55,220 nt of DNA from Caulobacter sp. S45 (GTDB taxonomy: Bacteria > Pseudomonadota > Alphaproteobacteria > Caulobacterales > Caulobacteraceae), in NCBI RefSeq assembly GCF_009765965.1, contig NZ_LMUL01000017.1:293060-348279 (forward strand). Direction: 5' to 3'. Below, one piece after another: positions 43,942 to 52,266 of the stretch. The stretch's first letter is position 1; each line of letters begins with the position of its first letter. The notes below the pieces were generated by a model. The model was given only the letters and a program-made list of their open reading frames with translations, ran no database searches and was not told the origin of the DNA. The translations under genes were made by a program, and so were the position numbers.

Positions 43942-46179
43942 TCAGCCGCCCGTGCGCCGGCTGATCGAGACGAACACCGAGCGTCCGTCGCCCACCAGGC
44001 CGCCCGCGCCATTGGTGGCCACGAAATAGGTGGTGTCGGCGATGTTCTTGATCCCGACCGACGCCGTCCACTGGCGGTGCAGGTAGGCCAGCTCGATGTC
44101 GCCGATCACATAGCTCGGCACCCTGTTGGTGTTGAGCGTGTTGGCGAACATCCGATCGCGGTAGTCGACGCCGCCGCTGACGCGGAATCCGTCTTCGTCC
44201 CGCACGGGGAAGGTGTAGCTGGTCCAGATGTTGGCGAGGTGCTCGGGCACGCCGATGGGGATCTTGCCGGTGGAGGTCGGGCTGGAGGGCTCGGCGGTCA
44301 GCACGGCGTGCTGGGCGGTGACGTTGGCGGTGACGCGCCAGCGCGGCGTGGCCTGGATGTCGAGATCCGCTTCGCCCCCCCAGGTCGCCTGGTTGTCGAA
44401 GGTGGGAAGATCGCCCACCAGGGTGAAGACGTTGTCCCGCTTCACGTCGAACCCGGCCACAGTCAGGGTGGCGCGCCCGGTGAAGGCGGTCGCCTTCACC
44501 CCGCCCTCGTATTGCAGCGCCGATTCCGGAGCTGCGAGACCGGTCTGCGTCGACTCGGAGCTGTAGACCGCCAGATGACTCTCCGACACGCCCAGGAACG
44601 GCGAGATGTTGGGGGTCAGCTTGTAGAGCGTGCCGACGTTCCAGCTCACGGGGGCGTCGTGCCGGGCCATGTTCGAGCCCGGCTCGATGGGCTGGCCGTT
44701 CGGCGCCAGGCGGCCGGCGACGAAGACGGTTGGATCGAGTTCGGTGTCCCAGAAGTCCTTGCGCACGCCCACCCGCAACTTCCAGCGGTCGGTCAGGTCG
44801 AGCTGGTCGGTGGCGTAAAGGCTGAAGTAGGTCGAATACAGGTCGTCGATGCCGCCGGAATGGGTGGCGTCCCGCAGGAAGCTGAGGCTGCCTTGCGAGG
44901 TCTCCGGGATCACCGGGTCGAGGATGTTGGTGATGTTGGGCAGGGTCGCGGTGGCGCGATTGGTGTGCAGGGTCTGGTGCTGGGCCTCGAAGCCGGTCAG
45001 CAGGGTGTGGCCGATGCCTGCGGTATGGAAGGTCCAGACCGGCTCCAGCTCGTAGTCGAAGTCATCGATCTGATCGTGTTGCTTGCGCAGCGAACGCCCG
45101 GTGAGTTCGTCGCCCACCACCGTGCCGCTGTCGCCGTTACGCAGGATCGAGAGGTCCCGGTGCATGTAGGAGAAACGGTTGGTGATGGTGAGGTAGGGCG
45201 CCAGCGACCAGACATCCGAGCCGATCAGCCGCAGCAGGCTCTGGTCCCCGTAGCCGAACGGGGTGGAATACATGGTGTTGCGCGACACGCCCTTGATCGG
45301 CGCGCCGTTGACGTAGATCAGCCCGGCGGGGTCGGGCGTGCCGGCCAGATAGCGGGCGTCCACGCTGAAGGTGACCACGTGACGGTCGCCCGTCCAGCTC
45401 AGTTCGGGGCGGAATTCGTCGTCGTTGCTTTTCAGGCCGCGGAAGCCGTCGGAATGCTGGGCGAGGCCGTCGACGCGGAAATTCAACCCCTCCACGCCCG
45501 TCGGCCCGGTGACGTAGGCGTTGGCCGACACCGTGCCGAACGAGCCGCCCTGCAGCGTGCCGCCCAAGTCCGGGGTGGCGGACGGCGCATAATGGACGAT
45601 GTTGATGGTTCCGCCCGGCGGTCCGCTGCCGAACAGGGCCGAGCCCGGACCCTTGAGGATCTCCACCCGTTCGACCCCGTTCAGCGAATGGGGGATGCCG
45701 TTGCGTTGGTCGCCATCGTCGAAGCCCTCATCGTAGATGCGCGCGTCCAGGCCCCGGATCAGGAAGCGGTCATAGAAGCCATAGCCGTCCTGGCCGCCCC
45801 GGCTGATGCCGCTGGCGTTGCGGATCGCATCGTTCAGGGAAACACCGCCTTGGGCGTCGACTACGTCGCGGTTGATCACCTGGACGCTGCTGGGCAGGTC
45901 CTCGAGCTTGGTGCCGGTCTTGTCCACCGAGGCCGGAAGGTTCAGCTCGTTGCGCTGGCTGTGCACGATGACTTCCGACGTCGTGCTTCCAGGCGCCGCG
46001 TCCGCAGCGGTTGCAACCGCGTCGGCGGCCTGGGCGCCTTGCGAGATCGACACCAGCAGCGCGGCCGCCGCCACCTGCACGAACAGTCCTCGTGCGCCGC
46101 TCTTCCTTCCGCGACCGAACGGGCCGGTGAAGCTCGAAGCGCATGGGATCGCGCGCGGCCGGTGCAAAGGCGAAGACAT
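43942..46179 (-). CDS. TonB-dependent siderophore receptor
   Basis: A 745-residue outer-membrane receptor. Signal peptide cleavage is likely at about residue 51 (SQGAQA-AD), after a long Arg-rich start. A TonB box EVIV (69-72) is followed by a plug domain (LPSSVQVINRDVVDAQ, FLIRGLDARIYDEG, VERVEILKGPGSALFGSG) and a 22-strand barrel. The pattern is that of FhuA/FpvA-type ferric-siderophore receptors. It ends VFVSISRRTGG, without the usual terminal aromatic residue. ATG at 46179 is chosen because GGAA precedes it and it leaves both Fur-like sites upstream. Iron-repressed expression is inferred. Confidence 0.9.
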   Translation of the reverse strand: MSSPLHRPRAIPCASSFTGPFGRGRKSGARGLFVQVAAAALLVSISQGAQAADAVATAADAAPGSTTSEVIVHSQRNELNLPASVDKTGTKLEDLPSSVQVINRDVVDAQGGVSLNDAIRNASGISRGGQDGYGFYDRFLIRGLDARIYDEGFDDGDQRNGIPHSLNGVERVEILKGPGSALFGSGPPGGTINIVHYAPSATPDLGGTLQGGSFGTVSANAYVTGPTGVEGLNFRVDGLAQHSDGFRGLKSNDDEFRPELSWTGDRHVVTFSVDARYLAGTPDPAGLIYVNGAPIKGVSRNTMYSTPFGYGDQSLLRLIGSDVWSLAPYLTITNRFSYMHRDLSILRNGDSGTVVGDELTGRSLRKQHDQIDDFDYELEPVWTFHTAGIGHTLLTGFEAQHQTLHTNRATATLPNITNILDPVIPETSQGSLSFLRDATHSGGIDDLYSTYFSLYATDQLDLTDRWKLRVGVRKDFWDTELDPTVFVAGRLAPNGQPIEPGSNMARHDAPVSWNVGTLYKLTPNISPFLGVSESHLAVYSSESTQTGLAAPESALQYEGGVKATAFTGRATLTVAGFDVKRDNVFTLVGDLPTFDNQATWGGEADLDIQATPRWRVTANVTAQHAVLTAEPSSPTSTGKIPIGVPEHLANIWTSYTFPVRDEDGFRVSGGVDYRDRMFANTLNTNRVPSYVIGDIELAYLHRQWTASVGIKNIADTTYFVATNGAGGLVGDGRSVFVSISRRTGG

Positions 46180-46191
46180 CGGGAATTCCAG

Positions 46192-46210
46192 ATTATTGAT
46201 ACGCATTCGC
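46192..46210 (-). promoter_or_regulatory. Weak second Fur-like site
   Basis: On the minus strand, GCGAATGCGTATCAATAAT matches the 19-bp Fur consensus at about 11 of 19 positions. It lies just upstream of the receptor start codon and would put a Fur dimer over the ribosome-binding region or leader. Confidence 0.35.
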
Positions 46211-46234
46211 AATTGCAGAATTGCAGCCTAGGTT

Positions 46235-46253
46235 GTCAATGCTTCTCATTCTG
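46235..46253 (-). promoter_or_regulatory. Predicted Fur box of the siderophore receptor
   Basis: On the minus strand, CAGAATGAGAAGCATTGAC matches GATAATGATAATCATTATC at 13 of 19 positions, 56-74 bp upstream of the receptor start. The AATGAGAA-x-CATT core is typical of Fur sites at TonB receptor genes. Confidence 0.65.
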
Positions 46254-46438
46254 AAGTTTTGTTTCGGAATCGACATGTGGTTGACGATGGCGCGTCAACG
46301 CTGAGCCGAACGCTGGACAAGGTGCAGGCGTGGAGCGGCGGCCTTGGCCCGGCATTATCCACGCGTGACGCCAATACCCGAAATGGAATGCGGGAGAACG
46401 CAGGGCGCCTTTTGAACACAGCGCAACGAGAGGGCGCC

Positions 46439-46515
46439 TGGTAGCTGGAGGCGGGATCGAACCGCCGACCTGTGGGTTATGAATCCACCGCTCTAACCAT
46501 CTGAGCTACCCAGCC
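46439..46515 (-). tRNA. tRNA-Met (anticodon CAT), elongator type
   Basis: A 77-base cloverleaf on the minus strand. The 5' part GGCTGGGTAGCTCAGATGG carries the D arm, the anticodon arm reads GTGGATTCATAACCCAC (CAT anticodon), and the T arm reads GGCGGTTCGATCCCGCC. The 3' CCA is encoded. Acceptor stem ends are G-U pairs. Features of an initiator tRNA (GGG/CCC pairs in the anticodon stem, C1-A72 mismatch) are absent, so it is elongator Met or a lysidine-modified Ile isoacceptor. Confidence 0.93.
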
Positions 46516-46555
46516 ACGGGCGCGCCTTACGTAGGGCGTGTTCAGGCGAGCGGCG

Positions 46556-46584
46556 GATATAACGAAAGTCGTCCTCCGCCTCAA
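46556..46584 (-). promoter_or_regulatory. Promoter of tRNA-Met
   Basis: On the minus strand, TTGAGGC (46584-46578), 14 bp, then GTTATATC (46563-46556). This matches the Caulobacter consensus TTGACGS-N10-14-GCTANAWC at 6/7 and 7/8 positions, about 41 bp before the tRNA 5' end. Confidence 0.7.
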
Positions 46585-46681
46585 GCCTTCTGCGTTGCGG
46601 CCTTGCGACAGGGTCACGCTCATCGGCCCGTTCCACCGTCGCCCCCTTCTGCGGGGCGGCCGTTACCGGTAGGAACGACCC

Positions 46682-46702
46682 ATGACGACCCAAGCGCCAT
46701 GA
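46682..46702 (+). CDS. Six-codon upstream ORF (MTTQAP-stop)
   Basis: ATG ACG ACC CAA GCG CCA TGA follows an AGGAA ribosome site at a normal distance. Its TGA overlaps the ATG of the glycosyltransferase gene as ATGA, while that gene itself has no good ribosome site. It could serve as a loading platform for coupled translation. Whether it is translated is unknown. Confidence 0.4.
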   Translation: MTTQAP

Positions 46703-47727
46703 CGGTCCTGCACCTTCTGGGGTCTCCCCGGCACGGTGGAGCGGAGACCTACTTCCTCGACCTGCTGGAGGCCCTGCATCGCGACGGCCTGCCCCAGGCG
46801 GCGGCCATCCACGCCAACGCCGACCGCGAGGCGGCCCTAGCGGCGATGGGCGTGCGGACCGATGTGCTGCCGTTCCATCCGCCGTTCGATTTCTCGACCG
46901 GGCGGCTGATCCGCAAGCTTGCCCGCGAGCTGGACGCGCGGGTGCTGGTGCAGTGGATGAACCGGGCCGGGCGGGTGGTTCCCAAGACCGGGCCGTGGGC
47001 GCGGATCGGGCGGCTCGGCGGCTACTATCACCTGAAATACTACCGGGGGGCCGATTTCCTGGTCGGCAACACGCGCGACATCGTCGACTATATCGTGCGC
47101 GAGGGCTGGCCGGCCGACCGGGTCGACTACATCCCGAACTTCGCCGTGCCCAAGGACGATCCGCCGGTCGACCGGGCGGAGCTCGATACGCCCGACGACG
47201 CGCCGCTGTTGCTGGGGATGGGTCGGCTGCACGACGACAAGGCCCACGACGTCAGCCTGACCGCCCTGGTCGACCTGCCGGGCGCCTATCTGTGGATCGC
47301 CGGGGCCGGCCCGTTGGAAGGCCAGCTGAAGGCTCAGGCGAAGCGGCTCGGCGTGGCGGATCGGGTGCGGTTCCTGGGCTGGCGGCTGGACGCCTCGGCC
47401 CTGTACCGCACCGCCGACATCTGCCTGTTCCCCTCGCGGTTCGAGCCGCTCGGCAACACCGTGATCCAGGCCTGGGCCCACGGCACCCCGCTGATCGCCG
47501 CCGCCAGCCAGGGACCCGGCGCCATGATCCGCCACGACGAGGACGCCCTGCTGGTGCCGGTGAACGACGCGGACGCCCTGGCCAAGGCGACACGGCGGTT
47601 GCTGGACGATCCGGCGACGGGGCGTCGACTGGCCAAGGCGGGTCGCGAGCGCATCCGCACCGAATTCGCCAGCGCCCGGGTCACGGCCCAATGGCGGGAG
47701 CTGTTCGCCCGCTACGGCGAGGCCTGA
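46699..47727 (+). CDS. Glycosyltransferase family 4
   Basis: A 342-residue GT-B glycosyltransferase. The N-terminus HLLGSPRHGGAETYFLDLLE is the usual G-G-AE acceptor-domain motif, and the C-terminal half has the nucleotide-sugar site LFPSRFEPLGNTVIQAWAHG with its E-x7-E pair. No membrane segment is visible. It starts at ATG 46699, overlapping a six-codon upstream ORF. It is followed after four bases by asnB, as part of a surface-polysaccharide locus. The donor sugar is unknown. Confidence 0.9.
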   Translation: MTVLHLLGSPRHGGAETYFLDLLEALHRDGLPQAAAIHANADREAALAAMGVRTDVLPFHPPFDFSTGRLIRKLARELDARVLVQWMNRAGRVVPKTGPWARIGRLGGYYHLKYYRGADFLVGNTRDIVDYIVREGWPADRVDYIPNFAVPKDDPPVDRAELDTPDDAPLLLGMGRLHDDKAHDVSLTALVDLPGAYLWIAGAGPLEGQLKAQAKRLGVADRVRFLGWRLDASALYRTADICLFPSRFEPLGNTVIQAWAHGTPLIAAASQGPGAMIRHDEDALLVPVNDADALAKATRRLLDDPATGRRLAKAGRERIRTEFASARVTAQWRELFARYGEA

Positions 47728-47731
47728 GGCC

Positions 47732-49438
47732 ATGTGCGGGATCGCCGGCCTTTTGGGCGCCTCCGACGGTGCGGCCGTGCGCCGGATGATCGAGGCCATC
47801 GCCCATCGCGGCCCGGACGGCATTCGGGTGGAGGAAGGGCCGGACTACGCCTTCGCCCACGCCCGGCTGTCGATCATCGACCTGGAGGGTGGCTGGCAGC
47901 CCCTGCACGCCGCCGGCGCCACGGTGATCGGCAACGGCGAGATCTACAACTACATCGAGCTGATCGCCCGTCACGGCCTGACCGAGCTGCACACCGGATC
48001 GGATTTCGAGCCGTTGCTGCACCTGTGGCGGACGCAGGGGCCGCAGGCGCTGGCCGAACTGCGGGGCATGTTCGCGCTGTGCCTGCGCACGGACGGGGCG
48101 CTGGCCCTGGCGCGCGATCCCTTCGGCATCAAGCCGCTTTATCTGACTGACCGGGACGGCCGGCTGGCGTTCGCGTCCGAGCCGCGCGCCCTGCTGGTCG
48201 AGACGCCCAGGCCGGCGATGGTCCACGCGCGGGCGGAAGAGCTGCTGGCCCTGAACTATACGGTCGGGACCGGGACCATCTTCGAGGGCGTGCGTCGCGT
48301 GGCGCCGGGCGAGACCCTGGGCAGCGCGGTCGCGGCCCCCGCCTTCGTCGCGCGCACCCATGCCCCGGTCGCCATCTCGGAGGCCGAGGCGTTGAAACGG
48401 CTGGACGCGGTGCTGGAGGACAGCGTCAAGGTGCACCAGCGCTCCGACGTGCCCTACGGTCTGTTCCTGTCCGGCGGGATCGACAGTTCGGCCATCGCCA
48501 CGCTGATGGCGCGGCTGAACAGCCGGCCGGTGACCGCCTATACCTGCGGCTTCGACGATCCGGACGCCAGCGACGAGCGCCGGGCGGCCGAGCAGGTGGC
48601 CCGCGCCCTGGACCTCGACTGGCGCGAGACCACGTTCGGGGCGGAGGACTTCTGGCGCATCGCCCCCGAGATCGCCTGGGCGCTGGACGATCCGACCACC
48701 GATTTCGCCACGCTTCCGACCTACAAACTCGCCGAAGCCGCCAAGGGGACGCTGACGGTGGTGCTGAGCGGGGAGGGCGGCGACGAGCTGTTCGGCGGCT
48801 ATGGCCGCTATCGCCGCGCGCTCAGGCCGACCTGGTTCGGCGGCCGGCCGGCGGAGCCGCAGATCCGCGCCTCCTTCCTCAAGGACCGCGGCGTCGGCGC
48901 GCTGGCGCGCTGGCGCGAGGCGGCCCGCTCACAGGTTTCGACCGACGCGGGTCTCACGCCCCTGCAGCTGGCCCAAGCGGCGGACATCGCCACCTGGCTG
49001 CCGAACGACTTGTTGCTGAAGCTCGACCGCTGCCTGATGGCCCATGGCCTGGAAGGCCGCACGCCGTTCCTCGACCTGGAGGTGGCGGAGTTCGCGTTCC
49101 ACCTGCCCGACCGGCTGAAGGTGCAGGGCCGTTTCGGCAAGCACCTGCTGCGCAAGTGGCTGGAACAGCATTGTCCCGCTGCCGACGCCTGGGGCCGCAA
49201 GAAGGGCTTCACCGTCCCGGTCGCCGGCTGGATCGCGCCGCGCGCTCGCGACCTGGGAGCCAGGATCGCGGCGGTGGAGGGGGTGCGAGAGGTCTGCGAG
49301 GTCGATGCGGTACGCGCCGTGTTCGAGCGCGACGATCACGCCGCCAGCCGCTGGCCCCTGCTGTTCTTCGCCCTGTGGTGGAGCATCCACATCGGCGGCA
49401 TGAGCCGCGCCGAGGCGGCGGCAGCGGTCATCGGTTGA
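47732..49438 (+). CDS. asnB: Asparagine synthase (glutamine-hydrolysing)-like enzyme
   Basis: A 568-residue class II amidotransferase. The N-terminal nucleophile C2 (MCGIAGLLG), RLSIIDL and GNGEIYNY mark the glutaminase domain, and SGGIDSS (247-253) is the ATP pyrophosphatase loop of the synthetase domain. The C-terminus (KWLEQHCPAADAWGRKKGF) is complete. In surface-polysaccharide loci AsnB-like proteins often amidate sugar acids rather than aspartate; WbqA of the Caulobacter S-LPS locus is one such case. Being four bases after a GT4 gene supports that role here, but asparagine synthesis is also possible. Confidence 0.9.
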   Translation: MCGIAGLLGASDGAAVRRMIEAIAHRGPDGIRVEEGPDYAFAHARLSIIDLEGGWQPLHAAGATVIGNGEIYNYIELIARHGLTELHTGSDFEPLLHLWRTQGPQALAELRGMFALCLRTDGALALARDPFGIKPLYLTDRDGRLAFASEPRALLVETPRPAMVHARAEELLALNYTVGTGTIFEGVRRVAPGETLGSAVAAPAFVARTHAPVAISEAEALKRLDAVLEDSVKVHQRSDVPYGLFLSGGIDSSAIATLMARLNSRPVTAYTCGFDDPDASDERRAAEQVARALDLDWRETTFGAEDFWRIAPEIAWALDDPTTDFATLPTYKLAEAAKGTLTVVLSGEGGDELFGGYGRYRRALRPTWFGGRPAEPQIRASFLKDRGVGALARWREAARSQVSTDAGLTPLQLAQAADIATWLPNDLLLKLDRCLMAHGLEGRTPFLDLEVAEFAFHLPDRLKVQGRFGKHLLRKWLEQHCPAADAWGRKKGFTVPVAGWIAPRARDLGARIAAVEGVREVCEVDAVRAVFERDDHAASRWPLLFFALWWSIHIGGMSRAEAAAAVIG

Positions 49439-49446
49439 GGCGGCGC

Positions 49447-49552
49447 TGCATCCTTCGAGACGCCCCTCAGGGGCTCCTCGGGATGACGTATGGTGGAGCC
49501 TTAAATAGCCTTCGTCATGCTGAGGAGCGCGCAGCGCGTCTCGAAGCATGCA
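49447..49552. repeat. Palindromic intergenic repeat, copy 3, overlapping the GT2 gene
   Basis: Arms 49447-49489 and 49513-49552 carry the same CTTCGAGACGC and CTCCTCAGCATGACG-type blocks as copies 1 and 2, with some drift (CTCCTCGGGATGACG in the left arm). It lies between convergent asnB and GT2 genes, and its right arm encodes the last residues and stop of the GT2 gene. Confidence 0.85.
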
Positions 49553-50513
49553 CAACCTCGAGCCCATCCTGGGGCCGTTTCCGGGCCGCCCGTGTACTGC
49601 GGCGGATCTCGGCCTGCCCGTAGAAACCCAGCCGCACGCGCCAGAACACCTTGCCCAGGCCCTGCGCCGCGCGGTCGGCGAAGTCCGCACCCTGGCGATG
49701 GTGGAGCGCCAGGAGGAGCGCCGCAACCGGGGCGTTGGCCAGCACCTGCGCCAGCCCGACCGCCACCCACTTCGCCACGCCCGCTGGATCGCGCGCGGTG
49801 GCGGCGATCTGGGTGGGGCTCTGGCCATAGCCGAAGGCGCGCTTCAGGGTATAGCCGAGCTGGGCGCGATGGGCGGGGGCGTACTCAAAGACCCAGGCCT
49901 CCGCCGCCCACCCGTAGCGGGCGCCTTGTGCGCTCAGTTGCGCGAACAGGCGGTCGTCCTCGCCGCCGGTGGCGTCGGCGGCCGCATCGAACGGATTGGG
50001 GCCGACCAGGGCGAAGGCCCGTGTCATCATCGAATTGCCGCAGCCGTAGGGGGCGATGATCGGACCTGAGGTTTCGGGCCCGATGCGAGAGAAGAAGCGC
50101 TCCATATAGGCGCGTTCGCCGGGCCGCGCGTCCGGCGCCAGGCCGCGTACGGGTCCGAAGGTGACCTCGGTCCCCATCTCCAGGTGCGCTGCGTGCAGGG
50201 CTTCGAGCCAGCCGGCGGGCGCCTCCTCGTCGTCGTCCAGGAAGGCGACCAGGGGCGCATCGCTCGCCGCCAGTCCGGCGTTGCGCGCGGTGGCCACCCC
50301 CGGATGCGGTTCATGCACGAAGATCAGCGGCGCGGGGCAGGCCGGGCGTAGCGCCTCAACCGTCTCGCGGGCGGACCCTTCGGGCGAGTTGTCCACCACC
50401 ACCACCGCCGCGACCAGCTCGGTTGCGCGATCCTGGGCGAATAGCGAGCGCAGCGCGCGCGTCAGGCTTTCCGGGCGGCGCAGGGTGGGGATCAGGACGT
50501 CGATCTGCGTCAC
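49515..50513 (-). CDS. Glycosyltransferase family 2
   Basis: A 332-residue GT-A glycosyltransferase. The nucleotide-sugar fold starts at DVLIPTLRRPESLTRAL. The metal motif is D93-D-D95 (AFLDDDEEAPAGW), and the catalytic base region is GGEDDRLF. The hydrophobic VAVGLAQVLANAPVAALLLAL near the C-terminus may attach it to the membrane. The start is GTG at 50513, overlapping the deacetylase stop (GTGA). The final residues HASRRAARSSA and the TGA come from a palindromic repeat, so the natural C-terminus has been replaced or extended. Confidence 0.9.
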   Translation of the reverse strand: MTQIDVLIPTLRRPESLTRALRSLFAQDRATELVAAVVVVDNSPEGSARETVEALRPACPAPLIFVHEPHPGVATARNAGLAASDAPLVAFLDDDEEAPAGWLEALHAAHLEMGTEVTFGPVRGLAPDARPGERAYMERFFSRIGPETSGPIIAPYGCGNSMMTRAFALVGPNPFDAAADATGGEDDRLFAQLSAQGARYGWAAEAWVFEYAPAHRAQLGYTLKRAFGYGQSPTQIAATARDPAGVAKWVAVGLAQVLANAPVAALLLALHHRQGADFADRAAQGLGKVFWRVRLGFYGQAEIRRSTRAARKRPQDGLEVVHASRRAARSSA

Positions 50514-51271
50514 GTCAAACCCCTCAGGCGGCGCGCACCTTGCGCCACCGTGACAATCTCGAACCCGTCGGCGACGGCCTTGCCGACCAGCCGTTCCCAG
50601 ACGGCGATGCTGGTCCCGAAGCGCGGCGGCGTGGTTTCTACGCCGTGGGTGTAGAGGATCAGCCAACCCGCCCGAGCCTTGGCCCGTTCCATCCAGGCCA
50701 GCGCCAGCGCCTCACCCTCTTCGCCCTCCACGCCTACCGAAGGCGCTTGGTTGAGGTCCGATCCACGTCCCAGCACACCGTGGTGCAGGGCGCGTGACAA
50801 CAGGAAGCGCTTGTCCGCCACCCGTTTCACCGGAGCGGCCACGTCGCCGTAAGGATAGGCGAAGGTCTCCAGGCTGGGCGCGCCCCATTGCGCCAGGGCC
50901 TCGACGTTGCGGGCGATGTCGGCCTCCACCGTCGCGGCGTCGGCTTGGCCGCAGTCCAGGTGGGAGAAGGTGTGGCAGGCGATCTCGTGACCGGCGGCGG
51001 CGACGCGCAGGATGTCCTCGCGTCCGCCACAGGGGCCGACGCCCACGTCGCGTCCCGCCAGCCCGGCGGAGACGAAGTAGGTGCCGCGCGCGCCATGGGC
51101 CTCCAGGATGCGCGCGCCCTCGCGAAACGCGGACACCGGCGCATCGTCATAGGTGAAAGAGATCATCGGCCGGCCGGCGGCGCGTGGGCTTGGACGGCGG
51201 TGCTGCAGGCGCACCACGCGACGGCGGAGCTTGCCCTTCAGCGAGGCGTCGGCGGAATAGAGCTCGCCCAT
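50510..51271 (-). CDS. Polysaccharide deacetylase (NodB homology, CE4)
   Basis: A 253-residue carbohydrate esterase 4 enzyme. The NodB domain begins with ISFTYDDAP (D42-D43) and has metal histidines H100 and H104 (CHTFSHLD); further catalytic residues lie in FAYPYGD and LILYTHGVE. No signal peptide is visible, so it probably acts in the cytoplasm or on a lipid-linked precursor. It removes N- or O-acetyl groups from a sugar. ATG at 51271 overlaps the preceding GT2 stop by one base (TGATG) and has GGAGGTGG upstream. Confidence 0.9.
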   Translation of the reverse strand: MGELYSADASLKGKLRRRVVRLQHRRPSPRAAGRPMISFTYDDAPVSAFREGARILEAHGARGTYFVSAGLAGRDVGVGPCGGREDILRVAAAGHEIACHTFSHLDCGQADAATVEADIARNVEALAQWGAPSLETFAYPYGDVAAPVKRVADKRFLLSRALHHGVLGRGSDLNQAPSVGVEGEEGEALALAWMERAKARAGWLILYTHGVETTPPRFGTSIAVWERLVGKAVADGFEIVTVAQGARRLRGLT

Positions 51272-52266
51272 CACACCACCTCCGAATAGAGGGCGGCGCG
51301 GTAGATTTTCATCGCCGCGACGCGGGCCGTGACGGGCGCTCGGTCGGCGAGCGCCAGCGCCTTGAGCAGTCGGCGCCACAGGCCGCGCGCCGGCAGCCGC
51401 TTCAGCGCGCGGGCCAGGCGATAGCTCGGATAGCCCCGTACGGCCTCGGGATGGCGGGCGAGCACGCGGGCGAAATTGTCCGGCGACTGCTCGTACTTGG
51501 CGGCCAGCGCCGCGGCGGTGTCCAGGCCCAGGTGGGTGGCGGAGTTGTCGATGTGGCGCACGCCGAAACGCCTACCGACGCGCAGGCCCCACTCCACGTC
51601 CTCCCAACCCCAGCCGGAGAAGCTCTCGTCGAACGCCTCGGCGGCGAACACGTCGCGCCGGACCAGCAGGTTGGAAGTGTAGACGTACTTCTCGGGCTGC
51701 TGGGCGCGCAGGCTGGCGGACAGGCACTCGCCCCGCTGCGACAGGGCGCGGTGCAGGGCGTGCTCGGGGCGCACCGGCGCCCGGTCAACCGAGAAACCGC
51801 CGAACACCACGGCCGGCTCTTCAACAGCGATCAGGTCCAGGTAGGCAGACAGGAAACGCTCGCTGTCGGGAGCCATGTCGCTGTCCAGGAACAGGGCGTG
51901 GCGGGCGCGGCTGTGGGCGATCAGCTGGTTGCGGCCGCGCGACCGGCCCTGGTTCTGCGCGAGGCGGATCAGACGGGCGGGCGACGCCAGCGTCTGCACG
52001 GCGGCGCGAACAGCTTCGGACAGGGTTAGGTCCCCGCCGCAATCGTCGAGCAGCACGATCTCCACCGCGCCGTCCAGGCGGGCGGCTTCTGCGTCCAGTG
52101 CTGCCAGCAGGGCGCGCGGGTCGTCGCGATAGAAGGGTGTCAGGACCGACAGGTGCGGCTTCGCCGACGTCCAGGCGGCGTTCTCGAACAACTCGAAGCC
52201 TGTCTGATCCGGCGCCGCGTCAAGCGGCGGAGCGGGATTCGGCGCGAGGGTCAGGACATCGCTCAT
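51271..52266 (-). CDS. Glycosyltransferase family 2 (chondroitin-synthase-like C-terminal motif)
   Basis: A 331-residue GT-A enzyme. LSVLTPFYRDDP opens the fold, the metal motif is D128-S-D130 (LFLDSDMAP), and the acceptor/base motif is GWGWEDVEWGLR (E222-D223), typical of Glyco_transf_7-type domains that add amino sugars or uronic acids. A hydrophilic start (MSDVLTLAPNPAPP) precedes the domain. ATG at 52266 overlaps the flippase stop (ATGA). It is followed by the deacetylase, which may act on the same sugar. Confidence 0.9.
   Translation of the reverse strand: MSDVLTLAPNPAPPLDAAPDQTGFELFENAAWTSAKPHLSVLTPFYRDDPRALLAALDAEAARLDGAVEIVLLDDCGGDLTLSEAVRAAVQTLASPARLIRLAQNQGRSRGRNQLIAHSRARHALFLDSDMAPDSERFLSAYLDLIAVEEPAVVFGGFSVDRAPVRPEHALHRALSQRGECLSASLRAQQPEKYVYTSNLLVRRDVFAAEAFDESFSGWGWEDVEWGLRVGRRFGVRHIDNSATHLGLDTAAALAAKYEQSPDNFARVLARHPEAVRGYPSYRLARALKRLPARGLWRRLLKALALADRAPVTARVAAMKIYRAALYSEVV

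Noticed and set aside
46259-46444. 61-aa rightward frame between the siderophore receptor and tRNA-Met
   Set aside because: No ribosome site, runs into the tRNA gene and has unremarkable composition; the gap shows nothing else.
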